Of a stretch of DNA of 21,867 bases, positions 14,775-21,631 are shown one piece after another. Source of the DNA: an uncultured Collinsella sp. Lineage in GTDB: Bacteria > Actinomycetota > Coriobacteriia > Coriobacteriales > Coriobacteriaceae. Position 1 is the first letter of the stretch; every line of letters begins with the position of its first letter. The notes beneath the pieces are model-generated. The model did no database searches, was not told the DNA's origin, and was given only the letters and a program-made list of their open reading frames with translations. The stretch spans positions 1 through 21,867 of the forward strand of contig USKV01000004.1 of the NCBI GenBank assembly GCA_900555355.1, given 5' to 3'. The position numbers were made by a program, and so were the translations under genes.

Positions 14775-15857
14775 TTACCAGATGCTCGGCCAGAGACCAA
14801 GCGGGCCAGCGCCCAGGATGCCAAGGACGAAGAGCAGGAGAATGCCCTTGGTCGGGGTCCAGCTGTGCTTAGCGAACATGTAGTAAAGCAGCAGCGTAAG
14901 CATAAGCGGGACGAGCTTCGGGACGATGGTGTTGAGGGTGTCGGCAACAGAGAAGTTGACCGGATCCTCGGTAACGGTGCCGTAGGTCACGGACTCCATG
15001 CCGTTGCCCAGATCGGTGACGCCGCACTCGACAGCGTTGCCGTCGGCATCGGAAGCGGTAAGGGCGTTGCCGTCCTTATCGGTCATGGCGATGGTACCGG
15101 CCTCAGCGGTCTCGGTATCGATGCCCTCCATACCGGTAAAGTTCTCGGCCTCCTTCTCGGAGACAATCACGGTAGTAGCGGAGAGACCGCGGGTGGTGCC
15201 GTTGGGGATCTGGAGGTTGATCTGGGTGCCACCCATGGTGACGACCAGGCAACCGACGACGAAGACGCCCATGATGGAAGCGGCACGCGTGAAGGCCTGC
15301 ATGTTGGCGGTCAGAGCGTCAATAGCGCTGGTGCCAAGCTTGTAGGACCAGTTCATGAGCCAGAAACGCAGAGCGAACTGGACGGCGTTGAAGATCACCA
15401 GGAAGATGATCGGCGCAGCGGCGTTGCCGTTGATGGCCATGTTGGAGGTGATGCCGGCCGTGATAGGCACGAGCGTCAGCCAGAACAGGGCGTCACCGAT
15501 GCCACCGAGCGGGCCCATTGCGGCGACGCGGACGGCGCGGATCGTGGGGATGTCAACCTTGTTCTGCTCGAGCGAAAGCACGATGCCCATAACAAAGGTG
15601 ACGAGGAACGGGTGGGTGTTGAAGAACTCCAGGTTGTGGCTCATGGAAGCCGCGAGGTCGTTCTTGTTGGTGTGGATCTTCTCCAGACCGGGGATGATGG
15701 AGTAGAGCCAGCCAGCGGCCTGCATACGCTCGTAGTTGAACGAGGCCTGCAGGAAGCAGGAGCGCCAAGCCATCTTGTTGAGGGTCTTCTGGTCGAGCTG
15801 CGGAGCAGGAGTGAGATCCTCGTAGTGCTCCGGGATCACATACTCATTAGATGCCAT
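14775..15857 (-). CDS. PTS mannose-family IID component with an enlarged loop
   Basis: This is one of two membrane components of the amino-sugar/mannose-type permease. Family landmarks are WRSCFLQASFNYERMQAAGW (31-50), FFNTHPFLVTFVMGIVLSLE (78-97) and AMGPLGGIGDALFW (113-126); the C-terminal membrane segments include TIVPKLVPLMLTLLLYY. The protein is 360 residues, against roughly 270-300 for typical IID. The excess lies at about 219-298, a polar Asp/Thr/Gly-rich stretch between membrane segments, starting PNGTTRGLSATTVIVSEKE. The ATG at 15857 has GGAGGTGA 8 bases upstream and overlaps the end of IIC by 11 bases, implying translational coupling; an in-frame start at 15890 is disfavoured. It is the last gene of the operon. 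Confidence 0.92.
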   Translation of the reverse strand: MASNEYVIPEHYEDLTPAPQLDQKTLNKMAWRSCFLQASFNYERMQAAGWLYSIIPGLEKIHTNKNDLAASMSHNLEFFNTHPFLVTFVMGIVLSLEQNKVDIPTIRAVRVAAMGPLGGIGDALFWLTLVPITAGITSNMAINGNAAAPIIFLVIFNAVQFALRFWLMNWSYKLGTSAIDALTANMQAFTRAASIMGVFVVGCLVVTMGGTQINLQIPNGTTRGLSATTVIVSEKEAENFTGMEGIDTETAEAGTIAMTDKDGNALTASDADGNAVECGVTDLGNGMESVTYGTVTEDPVNFSVADTLNTIVPKLVPLMLTLLLYYMFAKHSWTPTKGILLLFVLGILGAGPLGLWPSIW

Positions 15858-16647
15858 CTTCGAAGTCACCTCCGTCAGAAACAGCTGCACCCTTCAGCTC
15901 GGTCTGCTGCTGGAAGTCCCAGAAAGCGATGCCGAAGCCGATGAGAGCGAGGATGAGCAGAGCAGGGGTTGCCAGCGAATCGTTGGCAACGGTGATGAGC
16001 GCGAGGCCAAAGCCCATGAGGAAGAAGCCCCACATATCGCGGTTCATCATAACCTTGAGCAGGACGGCGAAGCCGACGAAGCGCATCATGCCGCCTGCAG
16101 CGGACAGACCGGTCTGCAGCCAAGTCGGGATGGCAGAAGCGATGGTCTGACCAATGGTAGCGCCAGCGATGAAGAACAGGGTGACGACGACAGCGAAGAT
16201 CAGGCCGAGCAGAGCCATGGCGAAGTAGTTCAGGCGCTCGATGCCCTTGGTGTCCGCGTTGTGAGCCATGTTATCGGCCGTGGACATAAGCGGGGACATA
16301 AGCGTGAAGACCAGGGTAACGCCAAGCTGGCCAAGCAGAGCGAACGGAATGGCGAGGCCGACTGCCGCGTTGGGCTCGAGGCCCGTGGCGATAGCGAGAA
16401 TGGCTGCCATGATGCCGCCGATGACGGCGTTAGGCGGCTGAGCGCCTCCGATCGGCATGTTGCCGATCGTCATGAGCTGATAGGTACCACCCACGAGAAG
16501 ACCGGTGTTGAGGTCGCCAAGGATAAGACCGATGACGGCGCCGGTGACGATGGGCTGATAGAGAGACTCGAGGAAGTCAAACTGGTCGATTGCCGCGATG
16601 AACGTAACAACGAAGACCAGAGCGATCTGGATGATCGAGTATTCCAT
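15847..16647 (-). CDS. PTS mannose-family IIC component
   Basis: This integral membrane sugar channel partner of IID has 266 residues, normal length, with about seven to eight hydrophobic segments. Landmarks are the N-terminal FIAAIDQFDFLESLYQPIV, GLILGDLNTGLLVGGTYQLM and GGAQPPNAVIGGIMAAILAI, conserved in AgaW/AgaC/ManY proteins. AAAGGAGG lies 6 bases before the ATG. It overlaps IID by 11 bases. It is separated from IIB by 90 bases holding two small stem-loops. Together with IIA, IIB and IID it forms a complete permease. Substrate is inferred from the adjoining agaS and nagA as GalNAc, GlcNAc or an amino-sugar disaccharide. Confidence 0.94.
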   Translation of the reverse strand: MEYSIIQIALVFVVTFIAAIDQFDFLESLYQPIVTGAVIGLILGDLNTGLLVGGTYQLMTIGNMPIGGAQPPNAVIGGIMAAILAIATGLEPNAAVGLAIPFALLGQLGVTLVFTLMSPLMSTADNMAHNADTKGIERLNYFAMALLGLIFAVVVTLFFIAGATIGQTIASAIPTWLQTGLSAAGGMMRFVGFAVLLKVMMNRDMWGFFLMGFGLALITVANDSLATPALLILALIGFGIAFWDFQQQTELKGAAVSDGGDFEDGI

Positions 16648-16670
16648 CTTGCTCCTCCTTTCAAAATGTA

Positions 16671-16720
16671 TGTACGCACTTTGGATATCACGTACAGAAC
16701 GTCAGGGTTTCACTCCTGAC
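16671..16720 (-). other. Two small stem-loops between PTS IIB and IIC genes
   Basis: TGTACG/CGTACA (16671-16676, 16691-16696) and GTCAGG/CCTGAC (16701-16706, 16715-16720) are consecutive inverted repeats in the only sizeable gap inside the operon. They could tune mRNA stability between genes; no T-run follows, so they are unlikely terminators. Confidence 0.3.
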
Positions 16721-16737
16721 AACGTGGATCACGAGGA

Positions 16738-17220
16738 TTACGAGAAGAGCTTGCTCGTGTCCTCAACAGGCGTGCTCGGAACGCGCCTGATCTCCAACTC
16801 CACCCCCAATTCCTGCAGCTCTTTAAACGCAGCGACATCCTCGTCGTTAACTGCGACGGAGGTGGCGACTTGGCGCTTTCCTTCCGACATGTGCATGTTG
16901 CCGATGTTTACCTTCTTTATAGGCACACCGCCCTTGACGAGCGTAAGCACGTCTTCCGGTGTTTCGGCCACGATGAAGATCTTCTGGCGCGGGCTCGCCT
17001 TGCCAATGACGTCGATGGTCTTCTGCAGGGAGAAGAAACGCGTAGCGACGCCGGCGGGAGCGGCCATCTTCATGAGGTTCTGGCGCATGGTGTTGGACGC
17101 CACGTCGTCGTTGGCGACGAGGATGAGGTTGGAGCCCAGAGTGGAGTTCCACTGGGTGGCAACCTGACCATGAACCAGTCGGTTATCGATGCGGGTAAGA
17201 AGAATGTTGGGTTCTGCCAT
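16738..17220 (-). CDS. PTS mannose-family IIB component
   Basis: This cytoplasmic phosphotransfer protein takes phosphate from IIA and passes it to the incoming sugar. It has 160 residues, normal length. The phospho-acceptor His17 is intact in LLTRIDNRLVHGQVATQW. Further landmarks are NLILVANDDVA, GVATRFFSLQKTIDVI and LTLVKGGVPIKKVNIGNMH. AAAGGA lies about 10 bases before the ATG, a longer than usual spacing. It follows the YajC-like gene by 36 bases. It is the functional counterpart of the orphan IIB at 6233-6727, which lacks the His. Confidence 0.94.
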   Translation of the reverse strand: MAEPNILLTRIDNRLVHGQVATQWNSTLGSNLILVANDDVASNTMRQNLMKMAAPAGVATRFFSLQKTIDVIGKASPRQKIFIVAETPEDVLTLVKGGVPIKKVNIGNMHMSEGKRQVATSVAVNDEDVAAFKELQELGVELEIRRVPSTPVEDTSKLFS

Positions 17221-17256
17221 GTTGATCAGCTTCCTTTCGATATTTGCTGACGACAG

Positions 17257-17538
17257 TTACTTGATCTCCTGAATCGCGTAACGCGAAACATCTACGACGG
17301 CTCCGGATCGGACTTTGATCTGGACCTTCTCGCCTTCGATGCCTTTGACGGTTCCGTAGATACCGCCGGCGAAAAGAACCTCCTGACCCGGCTTGAGCTC
17401 GGTGTGCAGCTCCTTGAAGTACTTCTGCTTCTTCTTCATGTTGATTTGCGACCAGATGGTGTAAATCAAGCCCATGATGACAAGCAGGCCTAAAAGGGCG
17501 ACCGAGGAGCTCAGGACGTTGGCTCCGAAATCGGCCAT
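17257..17538 (-). CDS. YajC-like small membrane protein in a PTS operon
   Basis: The protein has 93 residues: a single membrane segment (~13-33), a basic stretch (MKKKQKYFKEL), then a small cytoplasmic beta-rich domain with the YajC landmarks LKPGQEVLFAGGIYGTVKGI and VQIKVRSGAVVDVSRYAI. Housekeeping YajC belongs to the SecDF-YajC export complex. Paralogues encoded inside mannose-family PTS operons are known, for example in streptococcal glycosaminoglycan loci, where their role is unclear. The ATG overlaps the IIA stop (TAATG), so translation is coupled. The position suggests a role with this permease rather than general secretion, but that is inference. Confidence 0.88.
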   Translation of the reverse strand: MADFGANVLSSSVALLGLLVIMGLIYTIWSQINMKKKQKYFKELHTELKPGQEVLFAGGIYGTVKGIEGEKVQIKVRSGAVVDVSRYAIQEIK

Positions 17539-17981
17539 TAGATGCCGTCCTCGTCGCCGAAGATATCCTCTTCCTCGGAGTCGGCAACGGATGCGACCGT
17601 CTGGGCGGTGACGCCCGTCTGGCCAACGGTCACGGCCTGCTCGCCAAGCTCGGCGAGCGTGGCATTGCCGCGGAGGAACAGAAGCTCAATAACCATGGGA
17701 AGGTTGGTGCCAGTCAGAACCTCGACGTTATCGACATCCTGGGCAATCATCATCGACTGGTTGAACGGGGTGCCGCCAAGCAGGTCGGTAAAGACGAGCA
17801 CGCCATCGCACTCCTCGCGCATGGCGGTAATGGCGACGCGGAGATCCTCACCGTAGGATGCGGCCTGGTCGCCCTCAAAAGGAACGACGGTAAAAGCAGG
17901 CTGGTCGCCAGCAACCATAGCGATAGCGCTTGCAAGGCCGGGTGCGAACTGTCCATGACCGGTAAGAATAAAGCCAACCAT
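17538..17981 (-). CDS. PTS mannose-family IIA component
   Basis: This cytoplasmic protein accepts phosphate from HPr and hands it to IIB. It has 147 residues. The phospho-acceptor is His9 in GFILTGHGQFAPGL; VLVFTDLLGGTPFNQS (about residues 60-76) is the second family signature. The C-terminus is an acidic tail (SEEEDIFGDED). GAAGGGA lies 8 bases before the ATG. It is the first gene of the operon IIA-yajC-IIB-IIC-IID. A GntR operator lies about 115-130 bases upstream, and a long AT-richer control region precedes that. Confidence 0.94.
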   Translation of the reverse strand: MVGFILTGHGQFAPGLASAIAMVAGDQPAFTVVPFEGDQAASYGEDLRVAITAMREECDGVLVFTDLLGGTPFNQSMMIAQDVDNVEVLTGTNLPMVIELLFLRGNATLAELGEQAVTVGQTGVTAQTVASVADSEEEDIFGDEDGI

Positions 17982-18096
17982 TCAAATTTCCCTTCCGAAG
18001 GTGTGTACAATCTGAGTCCGATGATTTTCGGAAGCCAGCGGGCGCTCGCCCTTAAAGCTTCTTAGAAAGCGTTCTTTGAAGACCAGTGGTTTCTAA

Positions 18097-18113
18097 ACTG
18101 GTAGTAACCACGT
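18097..18113. promoter_or_regulatory. DasR/NagR-like GntR operator before PTS IIA
   Basis: ACTGGTAGTAACCACGT contains TGGT-N4-ACCA. Thirteen bases (CTGGTAGTAACCA) are identical to the operator before agaS at 13805. It lies just downstream of a possible -10 on the minus strand, consistent with repression. Confidence 0.72.
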
Positions 18114-18135
18114 GACGTGTTGTTGCCACTATATC

Positions 18136-18149
18136 ACCACAGAAGTGGT
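18136..18149. promoter_or_regulatory. ACCAC-N4-GTGGT palindrome near the PTS promoter
   Basis: A perfect 5-base inverted repeat lies 26 bases from the GntR operator and would overlap the spacer of a possible minus-strand promoter. Its half-site order is opposite to TGGT-N4-ACCA, so it may be a different factor's site. Confidence 0.35.
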
Positions 18150-18192
18150 TGCTTTCGTTGATTCAAACAGTAAAACGTTTTTGCACCGCTCA

Positions 18193-18216
18193 CGGTGAAA
18201 AAACGACCGTTTACCG
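18193..18216. promoter_or_regulatory. Degenerate CGGTGAACGGT-type element
   Basis: ACCGTTTACCG (18206-18216) differs by one base from ACCGTTCACCG. A partial inverse copy (CGGTGAA) begins at 18193. It is a weaker version of the pair at 18406. Confidence 0.35.
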
Positions 18217-18405
18217 CTCGCTAACACTTCTACCTGCGGTTTTGAAATCGTTTCGAAATGCTTTGGCAAAAGTTCGGGACTTTTCCTGTGCCTAAACAAC
18301 GCAGGGCGGCTAAAAATAGCGTAAAGAAAAATTGCAGGTCATTGTGAAGATTTGTGAATTGGTCTTTTTGGCTTAATACCAGTTAGAACCCAGTTTTGAG
18401 ATTAT

Positions 18406-18435
18406 CGGTGAACGGTAGTTTTCGACCGTTCACCG
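18406..18435. promoter_or_regulatory. Perfect inverted pair of CGGTGAACGGT elements
   Basis: CGGTGAACGGT (18406-18416) and ACCGTTCACCG (18425-18435) are separated by 8 bases, forming an 11-base perfect palindrome that could bind a dimer. No T-run follows. The left 15 bases (CGGTGAACGGTAGTT) are identical to 1984-1998 in the other PTS control region. Confidence 0.55.
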
Positions 18436-18441
18436 GTCACT

Positions 18442-18455
18442 TGCAATCGTTTGCA
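18442..18455. promoter_or_regulatory. LacI-family-type palindrome
   Basis: TGCAA-TCGT-TTGCA has perfect 5-base arms and resembles the TGCAA-nCGn-TTGCA operators of LacI-family regulators. No LacI-type gene is in the window, so a distant or global regulator would be needed. Confidence 0.4.
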
Positions 18456-18534
18456 GTTGTTTTCCCAGATGAATTAGGGAAACGCGATGGAACGCTTGCG
18501 CGGGCGCGAGGCCTACCCTAGTGGTTTCGGTAAC

Positions 18535-18569
18535 AAAAAACCCGCTAGAACGTTGTCCGTTCTAGCGGG
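18535..18569 (-). terminator. Rho-independent terminator after the SurA-N-like gene
   Basis: A perfect 12-base stem (CCCGCTAGAACG) with a 5-base loop is followed on the minus strand by six T. It lies 45 bases past the stop codon at 18614. Confidence 0.93.
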
Positions 18570-18613
18570 CTCAATCAGGTAGATCGGTTAGCGCGCAGTA
18601 GTGCAGGCAAACC

Positions 18614-19699
18614 TTACGCAAACAGGCCGTAAATGCTGATGTTGGCCTTGGCGTAGAGGCCGTTGGCGTACTCGGTCCACTTGGAGCTGGCGCTCGAAGC
18701 CTGCGAGGAGTACTGCTGGTAGGCAGTGTAGTAGGCGGTCATGGCCTGCTTATAGGTGGCGCTATCGGTCGTAAAGGCATCATCGGCAAAGGCCTTGGCA
18801 TAGGTGCTATCGGCATCCTTCCAAGTGCCCTTCTCGCTATCCCACTCGTCGCCGGCAAGGTTGATGATGTAGTCGGCGTAGTCCTTGCTCGCGGTCTCCT
18901 CGTTGCCGTCAACAGGCTCAGTCGGGGCGGTCGGCATGCTTGCGGAGGTGTCGCCGACCTTCTTCTTGTAGAGCTTCTGCAGCGTCGCGGACTGACGGAC
19001 GATCTGCTTGGCCTGGTCCTTGGACACGCCGTACTGCGTGGCCATGGTCTTGTAGTCGGAGGTGCCGATGGAATCCTCGGCGTACTGCTTCATTTCCTTG
19101 GAAGAGACGGTAATGCCCTCGTCCTCGGCAGCGTCCAGCAGAATCTGGTTGCGCACGTAGGACAGGATAACGTCGGCAGACGGAGCGGTGTAGTTGCCGT
19201 CGTCGTCCTTGACGGTGTCGAGGCTGTACTGGCTCTCGATGGCCTCACGCGCGGTGATGTCGCTCTTCTTGCCGTTGTAGCTATAACTTGCCACGGTCGA
19301 ATCGAGCTGGTCCTCGGTCAGGGTCGCCGAGCCGACGCCCTTGCCGCCAAAGCCACCGTTGCCGATAAAGAAGCCGACCACGGCAGCGATCACAACGGCA
19401 ACCACAAAGGCGGCAATCATCGTCTTCTTGTGCTTGCAAGCGCGGTCGTCCACGTCGGAGTCGTCGTCCTCGTCCTGTTCCTCGGGCATGAGGTTCTCGT
19501 CAGCTGCATCCGCGGCGATCTTTGCCTCCAGGCGAGCGTCCTCCTCCTCGGCGGACGTGCCGGCGGCAATATGTTCGGCAGACGTGCCGGCGACCAGGTC
19601 GATCTTTTCGTCCTCATCACCGTCGGGGCCTTCGCCGCGCTCGATGATCTGGATGCCGTCGATCTCGTCCTTCTCGTCCTTCTTTTGAATCAGACCCAT
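18614..19699 (-). CDS. Membrane-anchored SurA-N-like protein with acidic cytoplasmic tail
   Basis: The protein has 361 residues. Residues 1-90 are a highly acidic, low-complexity cytoplasmic region containing a short repeat (AGTSAE at 37-42 and 46-51). A KHKK stop-transfer cluster and one membrane segment (~94-112) follow, so the C-terminal ~245 residues are outside. That part resembles the N-terminal helical domain of SurA/PrsA/trigger-factor-like chaperones (ITAREAIESQYSLD, DVILSYVRNQILLDAAEDEG). I see no parvulin prolyl-isomerase domain. The tail is rich in Ser/Ala/Tyr (YYTAYQQYSSQASSASSK). AAGGAG lies 8 bases before the ATG. It is monocistronic between two terminators. A role in folding or holding exported proteins is inferred from fold only. 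Confidence 0.78.
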   Translation of the reverse strand: MGLIQKKDEKDEIDGIQIIERGEGPDGDEDEKIDLVAGTSAEHIAAGTSAEEEDARLEAKIAADAADENLMPEEQDEDDDSDVDDRACKHKKTMIAAFVVAVVIAAVVGFFIGNGGFGGKGVGSATLTEDQLDSTVASYSYNGKKSDITAREAIESQYSLDTVKDDDGNYTAPSADVILSYVRNQILLDAAEDEGITVSSKEMKQYAEDSIGTSDYKTMATQYGVSKDQAKQIVRQSATLQKLYKKKVGDTSASMPTAPTEPVDGNEETASKDYADYIINLAGDEWDSEKGTWKDADSTYAKAFADDAFTTDSATYKQAMTAYYTAYQQYSSQASSASSKWTEYANGLYAKANISIYGLFA

Positions 19700-19737
19700 A
19701 TCAGTTACTCCTTGTTAGGAAACATAGTCCCCAATAG

Positions 19738-19766
19738 AATACGCCCGGCAGAGCGCCGGGCGTATT
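19738..19766. terminator. Hairpin terminator between icd and the SurA-N-like gene
   Basis: AATACGCCCGGC pairs perfectly over 12 bases around a 5-base loop. The ends are AT-rich on both strands but no long T-run follows. Position past the icd stop suggests it ends that operon. Confidence 0.7.
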
Positions 19767-19825
19767 GATTCTTAGGTTATACGCAAACACTTAAGTACTA
19801 TTTAGGCGTTTGCAGTCTGCATGCC

Positions 19826-20911
19826 TTAGGCCAGGTGCGCGATAACGGCATCGGCAAAGGCCTGCGTGCCCACAGCGCCCTCAACGGAGCCGGTCTGGGC
19901 ACGACGAACGTCGCCGGTAACCTGCTCGCCCTCGTCGAGCGTGGCAGATACGGCGGCACGAATGCGATTGGCAGCATCGTTCTCGCCCAGGTGATCGAGC
20001 ATCATCGCAGCAGAGAGGATCTCGGCTGTGGGGTTGGCGATATCCTGGCCAGCGATATCGGGTGCGGAGCCGTGCGTAGCCTCGAAGATGGCGCAGTCGG
20101 CACCGATGTTGGAGCCGGGGGCCATGCCTAAGCCGCCCACCAGGCCGGCGCACAGGTCGCTCACGATGTCGCCGTACAGGTTGGGCAGTACAAGGACATC
20201 GAAGTCGTTGGGGTTCTGGACCAGGCCCATGCAGGTGGCGTCGACGATCTTGTCGTTGAACTCGATATCGGGATAGTTGGCGGCCACCTCGCGCGCCACG
20301 CGCAGGAACAGGCCGTCGGTCGCCTTCATAATGTTGGCCTTGTGCACGGCCGTCACCTTTTTGCGGCCGCAGCGGCGGGCATACTCAAAGGCATACTCCA
20401 CAATGCGGCGGCTCTTGCAGATGGAGATCGGCTTGATCGAGATGGCGGAATCGGCGGCGAAGGTCTTTTGACCCGAGCGCTCGACGAGCTGTGAGAGCTC
20501 CTCGACCTCGGCAGTGCCCTCATCGAACTCGATGCCAGCGTAGAGGTCCTCGGTGTTCTCGCGCACGATGACCAGGTCAACGTCGCGGAAGCGCGAGCCG
20601 TCGCCCGGCTGCGACAGGCAGGGGCGCACGCAGGCGTACAGGTCGAAGTGCTTGCGCAGGGCCACGTTAACGCTGCGGAAACCCGTGCCGACCGGCGTGG
20701 TGATGGGGCCCTTGATGGCAACCTTGGTCTCGGCGACCGCATCGAGCACGTGCTGGGGCAGCGGCGTGCCAAACTCGTCCATGACGCCGGCGCCGGCCTC
20801 CTGGACGTTCCAGTTGATCTGGACACCGGTGGCCTCGACCACGCGGCGCATGGCCTGCGTAATCTCGGGACCGATACCGTCACCGGGAATCAGGACTACA
20901 TCGTGCGCCAT
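19826..20911 (-). CDS. icd: Isocitrate dehydrogenase, short IDH/IMDH-type (probably NAD)
   Basis: This enzyme oxidatively decarboxylates isocitrate to 2-oxoglutarate. It has 361 residues of the isocitrate/isopropylmalate dehydrogenase family. Landmarks are [14 protein letters not shown] (N-terminus), the substrate loop [34 protein letters not shown], the catalytic Lys region [16 protein letters not shown], the metal-binding Asp residues in [18 protein letters not shown], and [19 protein letters not shown]. The Ser in RSVN favours isocitrate over isopropylmalate. The short length and SAPDIAG loop resemble NAD-dependent IDH3-type enzymes; cofactor choice is inferred. GAGGAG lies about 8 bases before the ATG, inside the end of the upstream gene, whose stop is 6 bases away, so the two are co-transcribed. 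Confidence 0.9.
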   Translation of the reverse strand: MAHDVVLIPGDGIGPEITQAMRRVVEATGVQINWNVQEAGAGVMDEFGTPLPQHVLDAVAETKVAIKGPITTPVGTGFRSVNVALRKHFDLYACVRPCLSQPGDGSRFRDVDLVIVRENTEDLYAGIEFDEGTAEVEELSQLVERSGQKTFAADSAISIKPISICKSRRIVEYAFEYARRCGRKKVTAVHKANIMKATDGLFLRVAREVAANYPDIEFNDKIVDATCMGLVQNPNDFDVLVLPNLYGDIVSDLCAGLVGGLGMAPGSNIGADCAIFEATHGSAPDIAGQDIANPTAEILSAAMMLDHLGENDAANRIRAAVSATLDEGEQVTGDVRRAQTGSVEGAVGTQAFADAVIAHLA

Positions 20912-20917
20912 AATCTG

Positions 20918-21616
20918 TTACTCCTCGTCTTCGGCGTCGTCAGATTTTTTAACGCTAGCACGCTTCTTCTTTTTGGAGAGATCCAGGCCAAAACGTTTAA
21001 CAAGCATTTCGCAAATCTCGCTCGAACGGGCCTTGAGATAGCTGCCCTTACCGTTCTCGGCATCGAACTTAAGGCGCAGCGCAAGCTTCTCGGCAACCTC
21101 GGCGTCAATCTCGCCCTGGCAAAACTCGTACAGGCAACCGAGCATGTCGCGATACTCGAGGTCGCCGTGGTAGCACTGGATGGCCTCGTCCAGGATGGGC
21201 CAAGCCTCGCGCGAACGCTCGACGCTCGTGGCACCCCACACGCACAGCAGGCGGAAGGCGGCATAGCGCAGCGTGGAGGAGATCTCGTCGAACAGTGCAG
21301 TCTCGGCGCCCTCAAAGGCATCGCCCAGCTGCTCGGGGCAGGTGGTGGCGAGCGCCGTCAGGGCATCGAGGGCCTCCCAGCGGGTCTGAGCCTCGGGGCG
21401 GTCGAGCGCCTCGATCAGCGCGGGCACGCAGGGCACGACGCGCTGCGGATCGCGCTCGGCAAGCAGGTGCAGCACACGAGCGGCAAACTGGCGGATGCGG
21501 CGCGTGGGGCAGCCGAGCTCCTTGACCAGACGGTCGACGGCGTTCTCGTTCTCCTCTGCCAGCTGAAGCTGTGCCAGCTCCTCGTCGGTGAGCTGTTCGT
21601 CTTTGTTTTCTGCCAT
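20918..21616 (-). CDS. HEAT-like helical repeat protein of unknown function
   Basis: This 232-residue soluble protein has an acidic N-terminus (ENKDEQLTDEELAQLQLAEEN). Residues ~27-195 are predicted by eye as stacked amphipathic helix pairs of HEAT type, for example RIRQFAARVLHLLAERDPQR, VPALIEALDRPEAQTRWEAL and TLRYAAFRLLCVWGATSVER. The C-terminus is a charged tail, Lys-rich then acidic (SKKKKRASVKKSDDAEDEE). Such repeats usually mediate protein-protein contacts. GAGG lies 5 bases before the ATG. It is packed between the partial upstream gene (15-base gap) and icd (6-base gap). I do not recognise a specific family. Confidence 0.8.
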   Translation of the reverse strand: MAENKDEQLTDEELAQLQLAEENENAVDRLVKELGCPTRRIRQFAARVLHLLAERDPQRVVPCVPALIEALDRPEAQTRWEALDALTALATTCPEQLGDAFEGAETALFDEISSTLRYAAFRLLCVWGATSVERSREAWPILDEAIQCYHGDLEYRDMLGCLYEFCQGEIDAEVAEKLALRLKFDAENGKGSYLKARSSEICEMLVKRFGLDLSKKKKRASVKKSDDAEDEE

Positions 21617-21631
21617 AGTTACCTCTTCTTA

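Larger units (their letters stand above)
17982..18534. other. Long control region upstream of the mannose-family PTS operon
   Basis: About 550 bases without a convincing gene, AT-richer than its flanks. It holds a DasR-like operator (18097-18113), a second palindrome (18136-18149), a degenerate and a perfect CGGTGAACGGT-type inverted pair (18193-18216, 18406-18435), a LacI-type palindrome (18442-18455) and a near match to a catabolite-response element (TGAAATCGTTTCGA, 18243-18256). On the minus strand TATAGT near 18130 could be the -10 element. The shared GTTTTCCCAG at 18459-18468 also occurs at 2011-2020. Confidence 0.55.

Noticed and set aside
18376-18395. Additional GntR half-sites (ACCAGTT, CCCAGTT)
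   Set aside because: The halves do not form TGGT-N4-ACCA; too weak to call.
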